Below, piece after piece: positions 23,394 to 34,910 of a stretch of 64,000 nucleotides of DNA. Each line of letters starts with the position of its first letter. Position 1 is the stretch's first letter. The stretch is from Teratosphaeria epicoccoides (taxonomy: Eukaryota > Ascomycota > Dothideomycetes > Mycosphaerellales > Teratosphaeriaceae). Under the pieces are notes generated by a model. That model was not told the origin of the DNA and did not search any database. It saw only the letters and a list, made by a program, of their open reading frames with translations. The translations under genes were made by a program, and so were the position numbers. The stretch is taken from positions 62,001-126,000 of the forward strand of contig JADDMT010000047.1 of assembly GCA_021401465.1 (NCBI GenBank). The letters run 5' to 3'.

Positions 23394-23915
23394 GGTTGCG
23401 ACTTGTGCAAAGAAATCTAATGACTCGAGAAGTTGCTATGATCTGTCGCAGTTGAGCTGTTTGATAGCTTTGATTGAGTGGATGTCGCAGGTGAATCTTG
23501 GGACTATTTGACTGGAGTAGACTGGATGCTGGAGCAGCACAAAAGCTCCTGGAAGTAATGGGGATCATGTTGATGCCACATGGAACTTATTGTAATAAGG
23601 TAGTGTTGCTTGACAGCACTGTGACGTCTTTTGGTGCCCGCGATTGTACCTGCAGCTCTACCGAGAAGCTCAAGCAACGCCGATCATGTCTGTGCTGTGT
23701 GCATGTGTGCTGTTTTGAATCAGAGTCCGTAGACATTCTGTAATTTTGCTTACCTGTTCAGCCTTTTGGAGCTTCTTGTACACTTTCAACCTTGGAATGA
23801 ATAGATATGTGCCATCACCTTCGTCGAGCATATTGTCTGCGTAGCTCACTTTGGCTGGAATTAGAAAGCACAAGCTCGCGTGTTGACGGGGCTCATTACT
23901 TGCATTAGAGTCTGC
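23394..23915. other. Intergenic region between the 6PGDH-like gene and PEX2
   Basis: 522 bp. It holds the promoter of the 6PGDH-like gene and the 3' region of PEX2; only short chance ORFs seen. Confidence 0.4.
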
Positions 23916-25400
23916 TTATATTCCGTTCTCTTCATCGTGCTGATGGTATGCTGGATCTGGCTTCAGCTCTAAGTCTGGCTCTGCCGCATTGTCATCCACA
24001 GGGTATACATATTCTTCGTCTTCGACCGGCATCGGATCGACCTGGCCCATGCGCCTCACCGGTTCGTCCTGTTCTTCAGCTTCGACCAGTTCGTCTGCCC
24101 ACGCGATGCTCTTTCTCCCGCTGCTGCTTGGTCTTCCGCTATCTCCATGCGCATGCAACGCCGGTACCGACGGTATCACGTCTCCATCCCAAGGCTTGCA
24201 TTCCTTGACCAATTCACCGCATCTTAAGCATATCCAGCCTTCGCCCTCTTCTGCTTCGATCTTCTGCGCCAAGCACACATAGCAATATATGCAACCACAG
24301 TGTATTGTTTCGTAGGGATTCGTAACGTCTGTGCTCGCGTTCCCGATGATGCCCGCGTTTGCGCCGGCAGAGATGACCTGCTGCTCGCTCTGTCCGCTTG
24401 CTGAATTCTGATCCTGATAACATATCGCGCATGTCCGCTCTGGCAGGAATCCCAGCTCGCCTTTCTGAATATCTTGCGCATCGTCTGATGCTGCCGCATC
24501 GCCCGTCCGTAGTCGTATGAACGTCGCTTTCGCCTTTTTCCATGCGCGTGCTATCCATCTGCGCCACCTGCTGATGCCAACAAGAGGGAGCAAGAAAAGG
24601 AGGAATTCGGTGAGCGCGTGCCACACTAACTGCCGATTGAGGTATTCGAATGAGACTTCGCGGCTCGTTTGGTTCGACGACGGGACAAGTCTGAGGCGCA
24701 GTAATCGATCGGTGAGGGTACGGTACCGTCCATTGTACAGAAAAATGAGGAAGGAAATCAAGGCGGCGATGTCGTGTGTGGTGCCGCAGAGCGTTGTGAG
24801 TCGCGAGAGTCGTCGTACAAGTGGCGAGGGTTCATCCTCGCGATTCTCGGCTTCAGACAGGCGTTGCTCCCAGCGTGTCCAGGCATAGCGTCCGCCTACG
24901 GTAAGTAGGCCATAGGCGAGTTTCTGCCATGCTCTGGGAGATGTTCGTGCTGCTGTGTTGGTATTTCTGGCGTCTACGTATTGTAGCCCTTGTAGTGTCG
25001 CTCCGTATGACGCTCCTTGATCCCACATCGAGAGCTTCCACAGTATTGATCGTAATAAAAGGCTTATCTCGGCGCCATATTCGTCTTTGAGGTGGTTTCC
25101 GAACAGCTTCAAGCCGTCGCCGGCCTGGCTGATGAGGAGGGAAAGAAGTTCTTCGTCCAGGAGCTCTGCATCGACCTGCCCGACCCTGAACGATGGCCTG
25201 GTGCCATACGGGCTGCGGACCGCATCGACGGCCGCCAGGAATTGGTGGGTCAGCTCACGGAGGGCAGGAGGCAGCGCGAGCGTTCTGCTCCGGAGCGCTT
25301 CTTGGCGGCGATCTCTGTGGCCATTCTCTGCTGTGGCCCTCGTGGCGCGCCGATACAGGACTCTCTCCTTCGCTGCCGCAAAGTCAGCCATTACCCGCAT
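23916..25400 (-). CDS. PEX2: Peroxin Pex2, RING-finger E3 ligase of the peroxisomal import machinery
   Basis: Single-exon frame. ATG codons at 25400 and 25391 both precede ADFAAAKERVLYRR, and the longer is used here (494 residues). The Pex2/Pex12-type N-terminal region (about 40-330) has several hydrophobic helices and the conserved LWKLSMWDQGASYGATLQGLQ stretch, here shown only in part. A C-terminal RING finger begins at RTCAICYQDQ and continues with CGCIYCYVCLAQ and WICLRCGE, giving the C3HC4-like Cys pattern; about 50 low-complexity residues are inserted between the first Cys pair and the second. With Pex10 and Pex12, Pex2 ubiquitinates the cargo receptor Pex5 at the peroxisomal membrane. 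An acidic tail of about 90 residues follows the RING. Confidence 0.92.
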   Translation of the reverse strand: MRVMADFAAAKERVLYRRATRATAENGHRDRRQEALRSRTLALPPALRELTHQFLAAVDAVRSPYGTRPSFRVGQVDAELLDEELLSLLISQAGDGLKLFGNHLKDEYGAEISLLLRSILWKLSMWDQGASYGATLQGLQYVDARNTNTAARTSPRAWQKLAYGLLTVGGRYAWTRWEQRLSEAENREDEPSPLVRRLSRLTTLCGTTHDIAALISFLIFLYNGRYRTLTDRLLRLRLVPSSNQTSREVSFEYLNRQLVWHALTEFLLFLLPLVGISRWRRWIARAWKKAKATFIRLRTGDAAASDDAQDIQKGELGFLPERTCAICYQDQNSASGQSEQQVISAGANAGIIGNASTDVTNPYETIHCGCIYCYVCLAQKIEAEEGEGWICLRCGELVKECKPWDGDVIPSVPALHAHGDSGRPSSSGRKSIAWADELVEAEEQDEPVRRMGQVDPMPVEDEEYVYPVDDNAAEPDLELKPDPAYHQHDEENGI

Positions 25401-25892
25401 ATAAACATGTTGGGCTTGCAATTGTGAAAAGTCCACAGCAGCTCGCGCATCGTCACTTTCACATGCCGAGGCTCATCAATTCGCCCAAACCTCGGAGGTC
25501 AGGTCGTGAACGGCGACGACTTCTTCTTTTTCTTCTTCTTCGCCTCGCCAGGAACACAAAATTGACGTGGACACACATGACGGCATCGAGAAAGAATATT
25601 TGATCAATGCTGAAGCTGATATTATGTAAGTGGATGGCTGGATACATTTCGACAATACAGTAAAATCTTACGCGATGTTCTGGTAATCGGCCCCCTGCCG
25701 TAGCCACACCATGGTCAGCAAATGGTTTCCGTGGAGCGCATGAATTGCGGGATCATGGATGCAAGGTAGACTGACCAGTACGGAACGAGACCCGGGCGCG
25801 GCGGGCCGGGAAGAGGTTGACTGGTAAGATGGGTTAGCACGATTCTTCGACTGATCACACGCAAAATGCACAGCAGCAACAACACAGCCGCT
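25401..25892. other. Intergenic region upstream of PEX2
   Basis: Contains a strong polypyrimidine tract of TTC/TTTC units at about 25519-25548, roughly 120 bp before the Pex2 start. No ORF with recognisable features. Confidence 0.4.
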
Positions 25893-26508
25893 CTAGACGC
25901 GTTCGAAAGGCTGGTCCTTGAGTGGGAATGTTGCCGTCTCGTTTGGAATGCCAGTCTTGAGCCCCGAGCCCGACGCGAAAGGCGTAAAGCACACATGTCG
26001 AACAGTGGTTCCAGAAGTGGCGCCTGGTTCTCCAACGAAGTAACAGACAAATGGTTGGACGTCTAGAAGAGCCACATAGGCGAGAGGCGCTTGTGAAGAT
26101 TGTAGTCTCCCAAGCACTAGTAGACATGAAAGATCCGTGGGCTCGATACTGGCTTTCTTGTCTCGCGTGCATGAGCTGGCCTGAGCTGATCAATGATTCA
26201 GCCTTGACGCCTGTTCACGCCTCGGATGATCTGCAATTGTTCCATATCATGTCCAGATCCTTCCTCGATGTCCACTTCTTGTGCTGACCTAGCCTGTGCT
26301 TGCTAAAAACCTTTTCACTTACCGAGGCGGCGTCGGTGGCGGTGGAGGTGGCGGAGTAGGAAGCGGCACGGCGGCCAGCGTTGGTTGTGGACTGTTTCAA
26401 CATGGTCAACCTCGATTCGCTCCCGGGCTCTCACCGAAAATAATGACTTACAGTTGCGCGTTCACTGGCAGGTCTGGTGGAGATAGCGGTCCCTATCAGA
26501 CATTAGCA
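25893..26508 (-). CDS. Tentative multi-exon proline-rich protein, 5' end not found
   Basis: Reading the minus strand, an exon-like segment begins after a TGCTAATG branch-like site and TAG acceptor near 26495. It encodes GPLSPPDLPVNAQ and ends at GTAAGT (near 26450). A second segment after AAACAG encodes PQPTLAAVPLPTPPPPPPT and ends at another GTAAGT (near 26325). Then come an acidic segment (SAQEVDIEEGSGHDMEQLQ) and a last exon (about 26180-25893) with VALLDVQPFVCYFVGEPGA and a TAG stop. Frames join only if two introns of 34 and 38 nt are accepted, shorter than usual here. No family recognised. A real gene with a slightly different splice pattern, or a remnant, is plausible. Confidence 0.33.
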
Positions 26509-26509
26509 T

Positions 26510-29500
26510 AGACTCCTGGCGAATGCTAGCACAACGGCATTGACCGCGTCGATAGCATCGATCAGCAGAATCGCTTCTATAACAACGAATGTACGTGGCG
26601 CCGGGCGTCCCAGACATGGCAGAGCGGCGTTGGGAGCAGGCGACCTTCCGGCATCTTGGTGTCGTTGCAATTACGATCGACGGAGGACGAGAGGTTACAC
26701 ATATGGGCCTTTGAGCTCGTCACGCCAGCGAGCAGGCAGCTGACAACATCACAGGAACATGAGGCAGGTGCGGGCCACACTTGAGAGAGATTGAGAAGCT
26801 CACTTCACAACGACTATCGGTTCCTGATCGCGAGCGTCGAGCACATGCGACCACCACTGATACAACATCTGCAATCTACCTAGCGGAGGACAAATTCCAC
26901 GCAGCTTCGTGTTGCCAGAGAGGGGAAGCGAAAGCATTGCACGTTGAGCGAAAGATGACAAAGGCAAAGGTCTCCAATCAGCACCGCAGCCACTGTCTTC
27001 GAACCCGGCACGCAGCGCTCTACGCGATGCGCCAGTGGAAGGGACTTCCTACGGGCGCATGAGTGGACAGTTGGGAGCACATCAGCCCACTGCCGGATTC
27101 ATACTGAACGCGCCGTGGCAATCGTCGGTGCAGTACGCACTTCGTGAGCGCAAGATATGGAAACGGCGGCATAACGAACAGTGTTAAGCAAGCACTCTGG
27201 TAGGCACTCTGGCCTGCGTTGGACGCCGAAGCCTAATACCAGGAAGGCCGCTGCAAATTGAGCACCGACAACGTCACATGATGTCGCTGCAACCCAACCA
27301 GGAGGAGCGACAATGGGATTGAGCGCCTCACAGGACCATTGTTCACAAAAAGTAAACTACTTTGATCTCGTGCCGCTACATCAAACGAAAATCCGTGTGC
27401 TTTGTGTCTATATGCACTCTCGGTCAAGAACCTTGTCGGCTCGCATCACGGCTTCCCTAAACCAACTCGCAACATCTTGCATTGGACTTCATACTCACAG
27501 AAATACACTACGGCTGAACCAGCCGCAGAAAGCATTTGATAGCCATACAGACAAAATGTTACATTCAACAGCCGCTTTTTCTCAAGCGCAGGCGCCAGGA
27601 CAGTCTTCGCAAGCCATCATCGCATCGCCGGGTATTTCGAAGAGGTACGTAGAAGGGCAAGACGGCAAGAGAGTATAAGTCTGGACGGAGCATCGAGAGA
27701 GACATCACTTCAGCAGGCAATGCAACACAACGACTTGAGCCATCAGCGCTCATTAATAACCACGCGGGTCATGAAGAAGCCGTATATACTTCGTACTGTA
27801 GGGTCACTAAGGATCTTCATTACGCTTGCAGCGAAGAAATTGTTCGTTTTGATTCGCTCATTGACGAGATGTCTTGCATGATGCGGAATGTCGGCGAGAC
27901 TTGGGTGTCTCCAGCGGCGTACACGTCTCCAACACCGATATGCACTTTGCAGATCGCTCTGGAAAGCCAGGCCAGGAGAGTCTTGAGAGTGCCATAAATG
28001 AGTCTATCCGGATTCCTGGAATTTGGTTTTTGCCGCAAAAGCCGCATGAGAACGATGCACATTGCAAATAGAACCTATCGCATGGGCTTGACCGGCTTTG
28101 AGCAGTTTCTTAAGCCTGGCGTGCAGCGCACCATGGTACCCAGATCTACGGGATCTCATTACAGGTACTTCGGACAGTGCTGTCGGACAGATGAGAAAGA
28201 TGTTGGACCAACAGCAGATAGGCCGCTCCGACCTGCCCGGATCAGATTGGCTGCCAGCTCGCCGGACCTTGTGCGAGCCAGTACTGAACCGCCAGCGTCG
28301 ATGCATCAGCAGTGCCATGAATGTAGGGATATTGGGTTTGTAAAGTGGACTTTGGCGCAAGCAGTGCTGCGCGCAGACTTCCTCGTCATCACACGCATCT
28401 TATGCACATGGACTGCTTGGTAACGCTGTGCCAGTCTGTTGGTACGGACGATCTCCATTGCCCTTCGTGCTGCCCCAAGGTCCTTGCGGACGAGGAGAAG
28501 GAGCAAGCGATCAAGTTCGGTATTTCCGGCGGCAAGGCACATGACGGGGACCCTTATTTTCACGCTGGGAAATCTTCGCGCGATCGTGTGCAGACTGCGA
28601 AAAACATTTCGCAAGCAACAACGTTCAGCCGCTGCGAATCAATGGCATCATGGCGTACGAGCTTTTCTGGAACACTTTCGTGAGAGAAGCAAGGACAGAG
28701 CCGGCACAATCTACGCCTATTCATCTACAAGCATCCCAGGGACCCGAAAGGGCGAGTCTCATGCGGGCAGCGCAATAAGCCTTTATGTCCTAAGCACTTG
28801 CGTAACACAATCGCAGAGTGAGCCGGCTCTGCGATGCACACACGATAGTGATGTGCGAAATCAGCGCGAGCCTGGCTAGGAAGTTTGTCGATAACGGCAA
28901 ACTCGAGCGTAGGCCTTCTCCCTATGGTGAAGATCTGGAGGGGCGACTGCTGTGCGGGTTTTATGCCTTCATGGAGCGGACTTTGGACCTGACGCTGCAG
29001 TTCCTGCATCTCTGGCAATGCGATTGTGAGGAGTATTGAGCATAGGCGGCCAAATCCGATTCCACGCTCATAGTCTACAGTAGTCCTACGTTGCCTAGAT
29101 CACCACGGTCGCTGCGCAAGGTTGTTGATGTGCCAAGTGCTAGAGGCAACTATTGTTAGTAGGCATTACGAGGGTCGATGTATCTGTCACGCAAAAAAGC
29201 TGTACAGGCGTCAACAGAACCGTGGCTCCCACGATAGCAGCATGGATTGATAGGTAGGTGGTTGCATGCAGTGTTGTTGCAATTGCGTATCATTTGAATA
29301 GGTGCAAGTACCTTAGCTCATCACACTTTTCCCAAGAGCTACATGTATCGCGCGCTCGTCGTTTACTTCTTGAATCGACACAAAGTAACCTGGCTCGGCG
29401 ACTTGATGGTAAAGTGTGAATGCCTCAGGTAGCAGTGTTGAGTTCTGTCGAAGGATTTTCCGGCTTGAACTGACTTGGTCTGTCCTGGGCTCGCTCTTTA

Positions 29501-29879
29501 ACGGCAGCTTGGAGAAGCCAAGGCCTTCTACGCTGGCTTGAGGCCAACATTTTGCGTGAATCAAGTCTTGAAGGCGCCATGAACTCGTCGCTGGCCAACA
29601 GCTGTTTGCTCAGAAAACCTCCATGCACAGGCCGGATAGATTTAGGGTTTAGGGTTTGAGACGACAGACCGAACGATCTGAACAACGAATCGAAGCTCGT
29701 GCTTTCCGGAGCAGCCTAAAGGGTTCGGAGGATGTGAGATTTTGGTTTTCAGGCGTAGACAGGCATGCGGCCAATCATGCAGTACTGGGATGGTGCTTAA
29801 AACCCGTCTTTCCCGCCCAAAAGACCTGCCTGTGTTACCCTTGAGCCACAGACTCTCCCACAGCGCTCAGAATCTTGCC
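26510..29879. other. Gene-poor stretch without a resolvable gene
   Basis: Many short ORFs overlap on both strands between 27300 and 29040, including 28306-28614 minus and 28818-29039 plus, but none has a motif or consistent splice sites. A short telomere-like array, two copies of TTTAGGG plus TTT, lies at 29641-29657. Confidence 0.4.
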
Positions 29880-30707
29880 TCATCTTTGAAAGCGCCCGCA
29901 GCTGCACTCATCACACTTCTGCAAATGCGCGTCTGCCGATTGCCACTGATGGAAATCATCAATACGTAGCACAGCATCTTGGAATGCCACGCCATTACGC
30001 CGACACAAGAACGGCTGCACAAAGTCTACCATCTTGCAAAAGCGCTGGAGATCCTCTACCCTCAAAGCTGTGCCCTTCCTTTGCGCCTCAATCTCCTGCA
30101 GCAGCGACCGCAGACCATGCTCTGCTCGCTCGACAGCCACTTTCAAATTGTATCCCGATGGCGCTTTCTCAGCTAGCTCCGGGTGAGTATTCGAGGCGCG
30201 GAACTTGACGGAGATCTTTGGACCAGTCTCAGTGACAGCAATCTTGACGTCTACGGCAAAGACGTGGCTCCAGCAGCTCCAACTGCGGATTCTGCCAGCA
30301 TTGATATCTCCAATCGCGTCGATCCAGCGCTCAAAGATCAGAAGACGTCCAAAGCCTCGTTACGCGTGCTGCGGCAGACTTTCGAGATATTTGGCTGGTT
30401 TACAGATTTGTCGGTTCCAGGATGAGCTTGTTGCATGGCGTCGTGGCGCTGGGTATCTGGACCGGTAACAAGAGCTGGTCCGGAGGACGGGTAGGTCTGG
30501 GCGACATCGATCCTGGCAAGCATCAAATATTAGCGAACGCAAGCAACAGACAGCAGGAGTAAGTTGCCAGGCAACCTTGGGCCAGTGGGCGTAGATCATG
30601 TCTCTGATTTCTCGGGGGAGATCGAGAAAATGCACGGGCATCGTGGTGTTTGCTGCATCTGCTTCGGAGGCGTCACTCGACGCCGGCGCCTTGCTATCCA
30701 ATGCCAT
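29880..30707 (-). pseudogene. Broken F-box-like domain protein
   Basis: An ATG at 30707 leads into a short acidic N-terminus and the F-box-like motif HFLDLPREIRDMIYAHW (about 30640-30590), common in dothideomycete F-box-like proteins. The frame is then lost. It resumes, in another phase with no good splice pair, as IDVAQTYPSSGP and ISKVCRSTRNEALDVF, hits TGA at 30338-30340, and continues one base over as FERWIDAIGDINAGRIRSW to the stop at 29880. The 20-40 residues that normally follow the EAL--F motif are missing. The downstream half (HGLRSLLQEIEAQ, RVEDLQRFCKMVD, AHLQKCDECSCGRFQR) is intact. Two phase breaks suggest a decayed copy; an unusual intron or a sequence error cannot be excluded. 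Confidence 0.5.
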
Positions 30708-31453
30708 CCTCAGCCAATCCAAAATGTCGTCTTGGATGGCGGGGACCAATTGAACAGTGCTGATTCGGCAGGAATGTGGTGTCTAGATATCCACACCCTG
30801 CATGACTCAGCGGCGTTCACTGCACGTGTGTGCTGCATGTGCCCAGTGGGTCCATGTTTGCTGGTCCCAAGGACGATTATTGACTGCTGTAATGCCGAGC
30901 TAAACAATCTACACCCGAGTTTGGATGACTACCATAGACCTCGTGCAGGTAGAAAAGCCATCTAACTCCGAACTGAGCTGGTCTGAACATGGACGAGCTC
31001 ACAGATACAGGCCTGGCCGTGGCCCGTGAAGGTGGAAGATCTGAAGCGTGAGACTACATTACTCTGCTCTCGTCTCAATCCCACCGACCCGGTCCACCTA
31101 TGACATCCACGCCGAGACCCTGCTTGTGCGTAGCAATCACTACCGAGTCCCCGACACTGGACCACAATACGCCATCAGGATGAGATCTTTCGAATTGCTC
31201 CGACACATCCGCTCTGATGTGGTGTTTAGACTTCAATACCCGCGCAGATGCGATGGCGGGGCTACATGACGTGCTCGCAGCTACGTGAGCTACCCGGCAC
31301 CCTCCAGCAGTTTCACAGCCGAAATGCGCCACGACGGCAAACCAAAACACTGGATTCGACAGTTGGATCGACCATTCTTGCTGATCCGGGCATGCCTAGG
31401 ATCGCATGCTTGTTGAAAAATGGACATTCATAAGAACGCTCCTGAGCTGACCC
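30708..31453. other. Intergenic region before the MDR-SfnG fusion gene
   Basis: Only fragments. The minus frame 31075-31350 has protein-like composition near its end (HPDGVLWSSVGDSVVIA) but no detectable start, stop context or partner exon. The segment just before 31454 should contain the promoter of the fusion gene. Confidence 0.35.
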
Positions 31454-34311
31454 ATGCACGCATATGGTCAGGTTGACTTGTGGCTTTCTCGTCTCCTTGG
31501 CCCTACTCCTCAAGCTCTTATAGCATTCACTTGCTTCACCTTCGCTCTGACAGCGTTGATCGGGAGGGTCGTCACATATCCCAAGTCGGCATCGCCGGAA
31601 CAAGATCAGATGCCATCGTTGCTCTCGTCTTCACCTTTCCTATCATTGAAGCCCGACCAAGAGTGCGGTCGGTCGAGGCATCAGACTATGCCACCGACGA
31701 GGAGCTTTGCCAGCCTCAACGGCGTCGTCAACGGCGCGTCGAATGGCGCAAACGGACACGTCAATGGCTACACGAATGGCAGCCGCACGCCGAACGCTTT
31801 CCCTGGGCTGAATGGAACGACCAATGGCAATGCAAGTCGTTACACGAATGGCGTCAGCAATGCTCAAGACGATGAATTTCTCAAACTATCTAGCCCGCAG
31901 CAAGATGTGCTCCTGCTTCATGGACCACGCCAGAAATATACCCTCGAGCGGGCGGCGGATATTCCGGAGCTCCGCGGCGACAACGAAATTCTTGTCCAGG
32001 TCTTAGCCATTGGACTCAATCCAGTGGATTGGAAGGGGCCGGATTACGATTTTGGTCAGCCGAAGTATCCATGGGTGAACGGTCGTGACTTTGCTGGTAT
32101 CGTGGTCAAGGCACCCAGGGAGAGCAGCAATGGACGGATACAGCAGGGTGATGTTGTCTTTGGACCTTCGACCGACTACAGAGACGTCAGGAAAGCGGCA
32201 TATCAGGAGTATGTGGTGTCGACCGACTACAATGTCGCTCGCATACCTCAGAATGTTAGCGTGAAGGAGGGTGCAGCAACAGGCGTCGCATTCGTTGCAG
32301 CAGCCGTTGCCCTTGGTGTTAGCTTCGGCGTGGACTTCTCTGCCGTCAGGGTTGCGCCAGGTCCAGATTTCTTACGGCTCGTGCGTGGTCTCAGCTCAAG
32401 AGAGGTGCCAGAGGACGTCCGCGACGAGCTATTTGGCAAGATCGACTTCGGCGAACGACCACAGCCGGGTGAATGGGTGGCGATCTGGGGTGCCAGTACC
32501 AACAGCGGACAGATTGCCTTGCAACTTGCTAAGCTTTCCGGTCTGCGGGTGGCTGCGATTGCGGACTTGGCCAAGGGCGGAGCCCGCCTCTCAGAGCTTG
32601 GTGCAGACTTCTTGGTCGACAAGCACGAGCCTAAGCGCGCTACCGAGATTCTGAAGGCTGTGACAGGCGGCAAGCTGCGCTTCGGCTTTGACGCAACTGG
32701 CAAAGAGTCCGCGGAGCACCTGCAGCAGGCCCTACGACAAAATCATCCCGGTCAGAAGTCTCACCTCCTCGGCCTGACAGGCTTGCCGAAGCAAGCAGCA
32801 CCAGGGGTCGTGCACCACCAGGTGCCGATCAAGATCTTCCACGAGAGCCGCGACTTTGGTGAGTCACTGATTCAATGGCTCGAAGAGCTTCTCATCGCGA
32901 AGGCCCTGAAGCTGCCAGAGGTTGAGATTGCGGAAGGCGGGTTGGCAGGTATCAATGCAGCGCTTGACCGTCTCCGCTCCGGCACGTTGAGTGGCAAGCG
33001 CATCGTCGTACCAGTTGGCAAAGAGAGCAATAGCAATCCTCCGACGCCAGCAAATGGTTTTGCCGATGGGACGCTCCACTCCGGCGATGATTTGTCTTAC
33101 CACGACCAGATCAACTCGGACCCGGACCGCATCAAGTTCGCATACTGGGTGCCCAACGTTTCCGGTGGACTGGTCATTTCCAAGATCCCGCAGCGCACAA
33201 GCTGGGATTTGCCAGCGAACCTGCGATACGCCAAGACCGCCGAGAGAGTTGGCTTCGAGTACGCATTGAGCCAGATTCGATTCATGGCTGGCTATGGTGC
33301 AGAGAACCAACATGAGCCCGTCTCATTCTCGCAGGCCTTGCTGGCAGGCACCGAGAGGTTGAAGTTGATCGCCGCATTGCTCCCGGGTCCTTGGAACCCA
33401 GCGGTGGCGGCGAAGATGATCGCTTCGATCGATCATTACTGTAATGGTCGCGTCGCTGTAAACGTGGTGTCTGGGTGGTTCAAGGCTGAAGTAAGCAATA
33501 TGGTTCATCGATGAGAGCTTCTGACTGACATTCGACATAGTTCACAAGCATAGGTCAATGGTGGCTCGACCACGCCGAACGCTACCGCCGCTCGCGAGAG
33601 TTCATACAATGTCTGAAAGGCATCTGGACGCAAGACAAATTCACATTCCGCGGCGACTTCTACCAGTTTCACGACTACCCGCTCAAGCCCAAACCTCTAT
33701 CCCTCCCAGGTCGCCCGTATCCTGAGATCTTTCAGGGTGGCAACTCGGACGATGCAAAGGAGAACGCAGCGGTGGCCTCAGACTTCTACTTCATGAATGG
33801 CAACACTCTCGAAGGCTTCATAAGCCAGATCAATGACGTGAAGGAGAAGGCGAAGAAGCAAGGTCGTGAAGGGCAGGTTCGTTTCGCCCTGAATGGCTTC
33901 GTGATCTGCCGCGACACCGAAGCAGAGGCGCTTTCCGTCCTCCAAGAGATCCAAGGCAAGGCCGACCCGGAAGCCGTTGAAGGATTCCGCCTACAAGTCC
34001 AAAATGCCGGGTCCTCCACGGCGAACAAGTCAGGCATGTGGGCCAACTCCAAGTTTGAGGATCTGGTACAGTACAACGACGGGTTCAAGACAAAGTTGAT
34101 TGGTACGAAAGAGCAGATTGCGGAGAGAATTCTTCTGCTCAAGAGTTTGGGCGTGGACATCTTGTTGACGGCGTTTTTGCATTATGAGGAAGAGATTGAA
34201 CAGTTTGGACGGGAGGTGTTGCCGCTGGTAAGAGAGTTGGAGAAACAGGGACGGGGCACGGACCAAGAGTTTGAGATCGAGAGAACGGGGTATGTTTACA
34301 GGAAGAAGTAG
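31454..34311 (+). CDS. Fusion protein: MDR enoyl-reductase-like domain plus SfnG-type FMN-dependent dimethyl-sulfone monooxygenase
   Basis: Two exons, 31454-33490 and 33541-34311, joined in phase 0 over a 50-bp GTAAGC..TAG intron; 935 residues. A hydrophobic N-terminal segment (about 20-40) and a Asn-Gly-rich linker (about 90-140) precede a medium-chain reductase domain (about 150-510): NEILVQVLAIGLNPVDWKG, a NGRDFAG motif and a nucleotide-binding loop WGASTNSGQIALQLAK; zinc ligands are not evident. A second NG/Pro linker leads to a luciferase-like monooxygenase (about 550-935) starting FAYWVPNVSGGLVISKIPQR, with IRFMAGYGAE, VNVVSGWFKAE, ERYRRSREF, PEIFQGGNSD and EDLVQYNDGFKTKLIGT. These match SfnG, which cleaves dimethyl sulfone to methanesulfinate and formaldehyde with reduced flavin. 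The MDR half might supply reducing power or act on a related substrate; that is inference. In-frame ATGs at about 31610 and 31688 could be the true start. Confidence 0.9.
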
Positions 34312-34910
34312 AAGGAGGCTAGAAGTGCCTATGGTTGTCTTGTGCGTGCAAGTGGATTGTTCGGCGTAGTGCATGTAATGAGATCGCATTATCGATGGAA
34401 AAGACTGTTATGAAAGATATTTGGTTGTTTCAGTCCAACCTGGCAGAGTTCCACAGGTACATATATGCTTCCTGTCATCCATCCACATTGCTGTCGTTGT
34501 GGAGGTCCTGCATCAATATCTCCATGACCATCGGCGTTCGCACATCTTGTGCATACCGATGCTCACCCTATGATAACGACTCGCAGCCATCGGAGAATGC
34601 GAGAGTCTAAATTAGGGACCAGGGTTCCCGAAGGAGCAAGAGCATCCAATCATCGCGTCGCGTCTGCAGCTTACGCCTGGGGATCCAGCAGCTTTGGTAG
34701 GCGATTTTGGGTACCGTGCACGTCTGAAGTCCGAAGTCAATACAGCTAACGGGTTCGTGAGGTCAGCTCGCCTTGTTGAGGTCAGTGGGTGTTTTCAGGG
34801 TCAAGTATTCACCTCGCTTTCTTTCCGAATCCCCTCCTTCTCCTCAAAGGCACTCAACCGTCGTAGCTACCGACCAGTCCCCGGGCATAAATCTCCCCCC
34901 ACGAACACCA
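34312..34910. other. Intergenic region between fusion gene and DUF2231 gene
   Basis: 599 bp with short chance ORFs; it should include the fusion gene 3' end and the promoter of the DUF2231 gene. Pyrimidine-rich just before the start codon (34810-34850). Confidence 0.4.

Noticed and set aside
26990..27030. Possible minus-strand tRNA T-arm (TTCGAACCC context)
   Set aside because: No matching acceptor, D or anticodon stems could be found around it.
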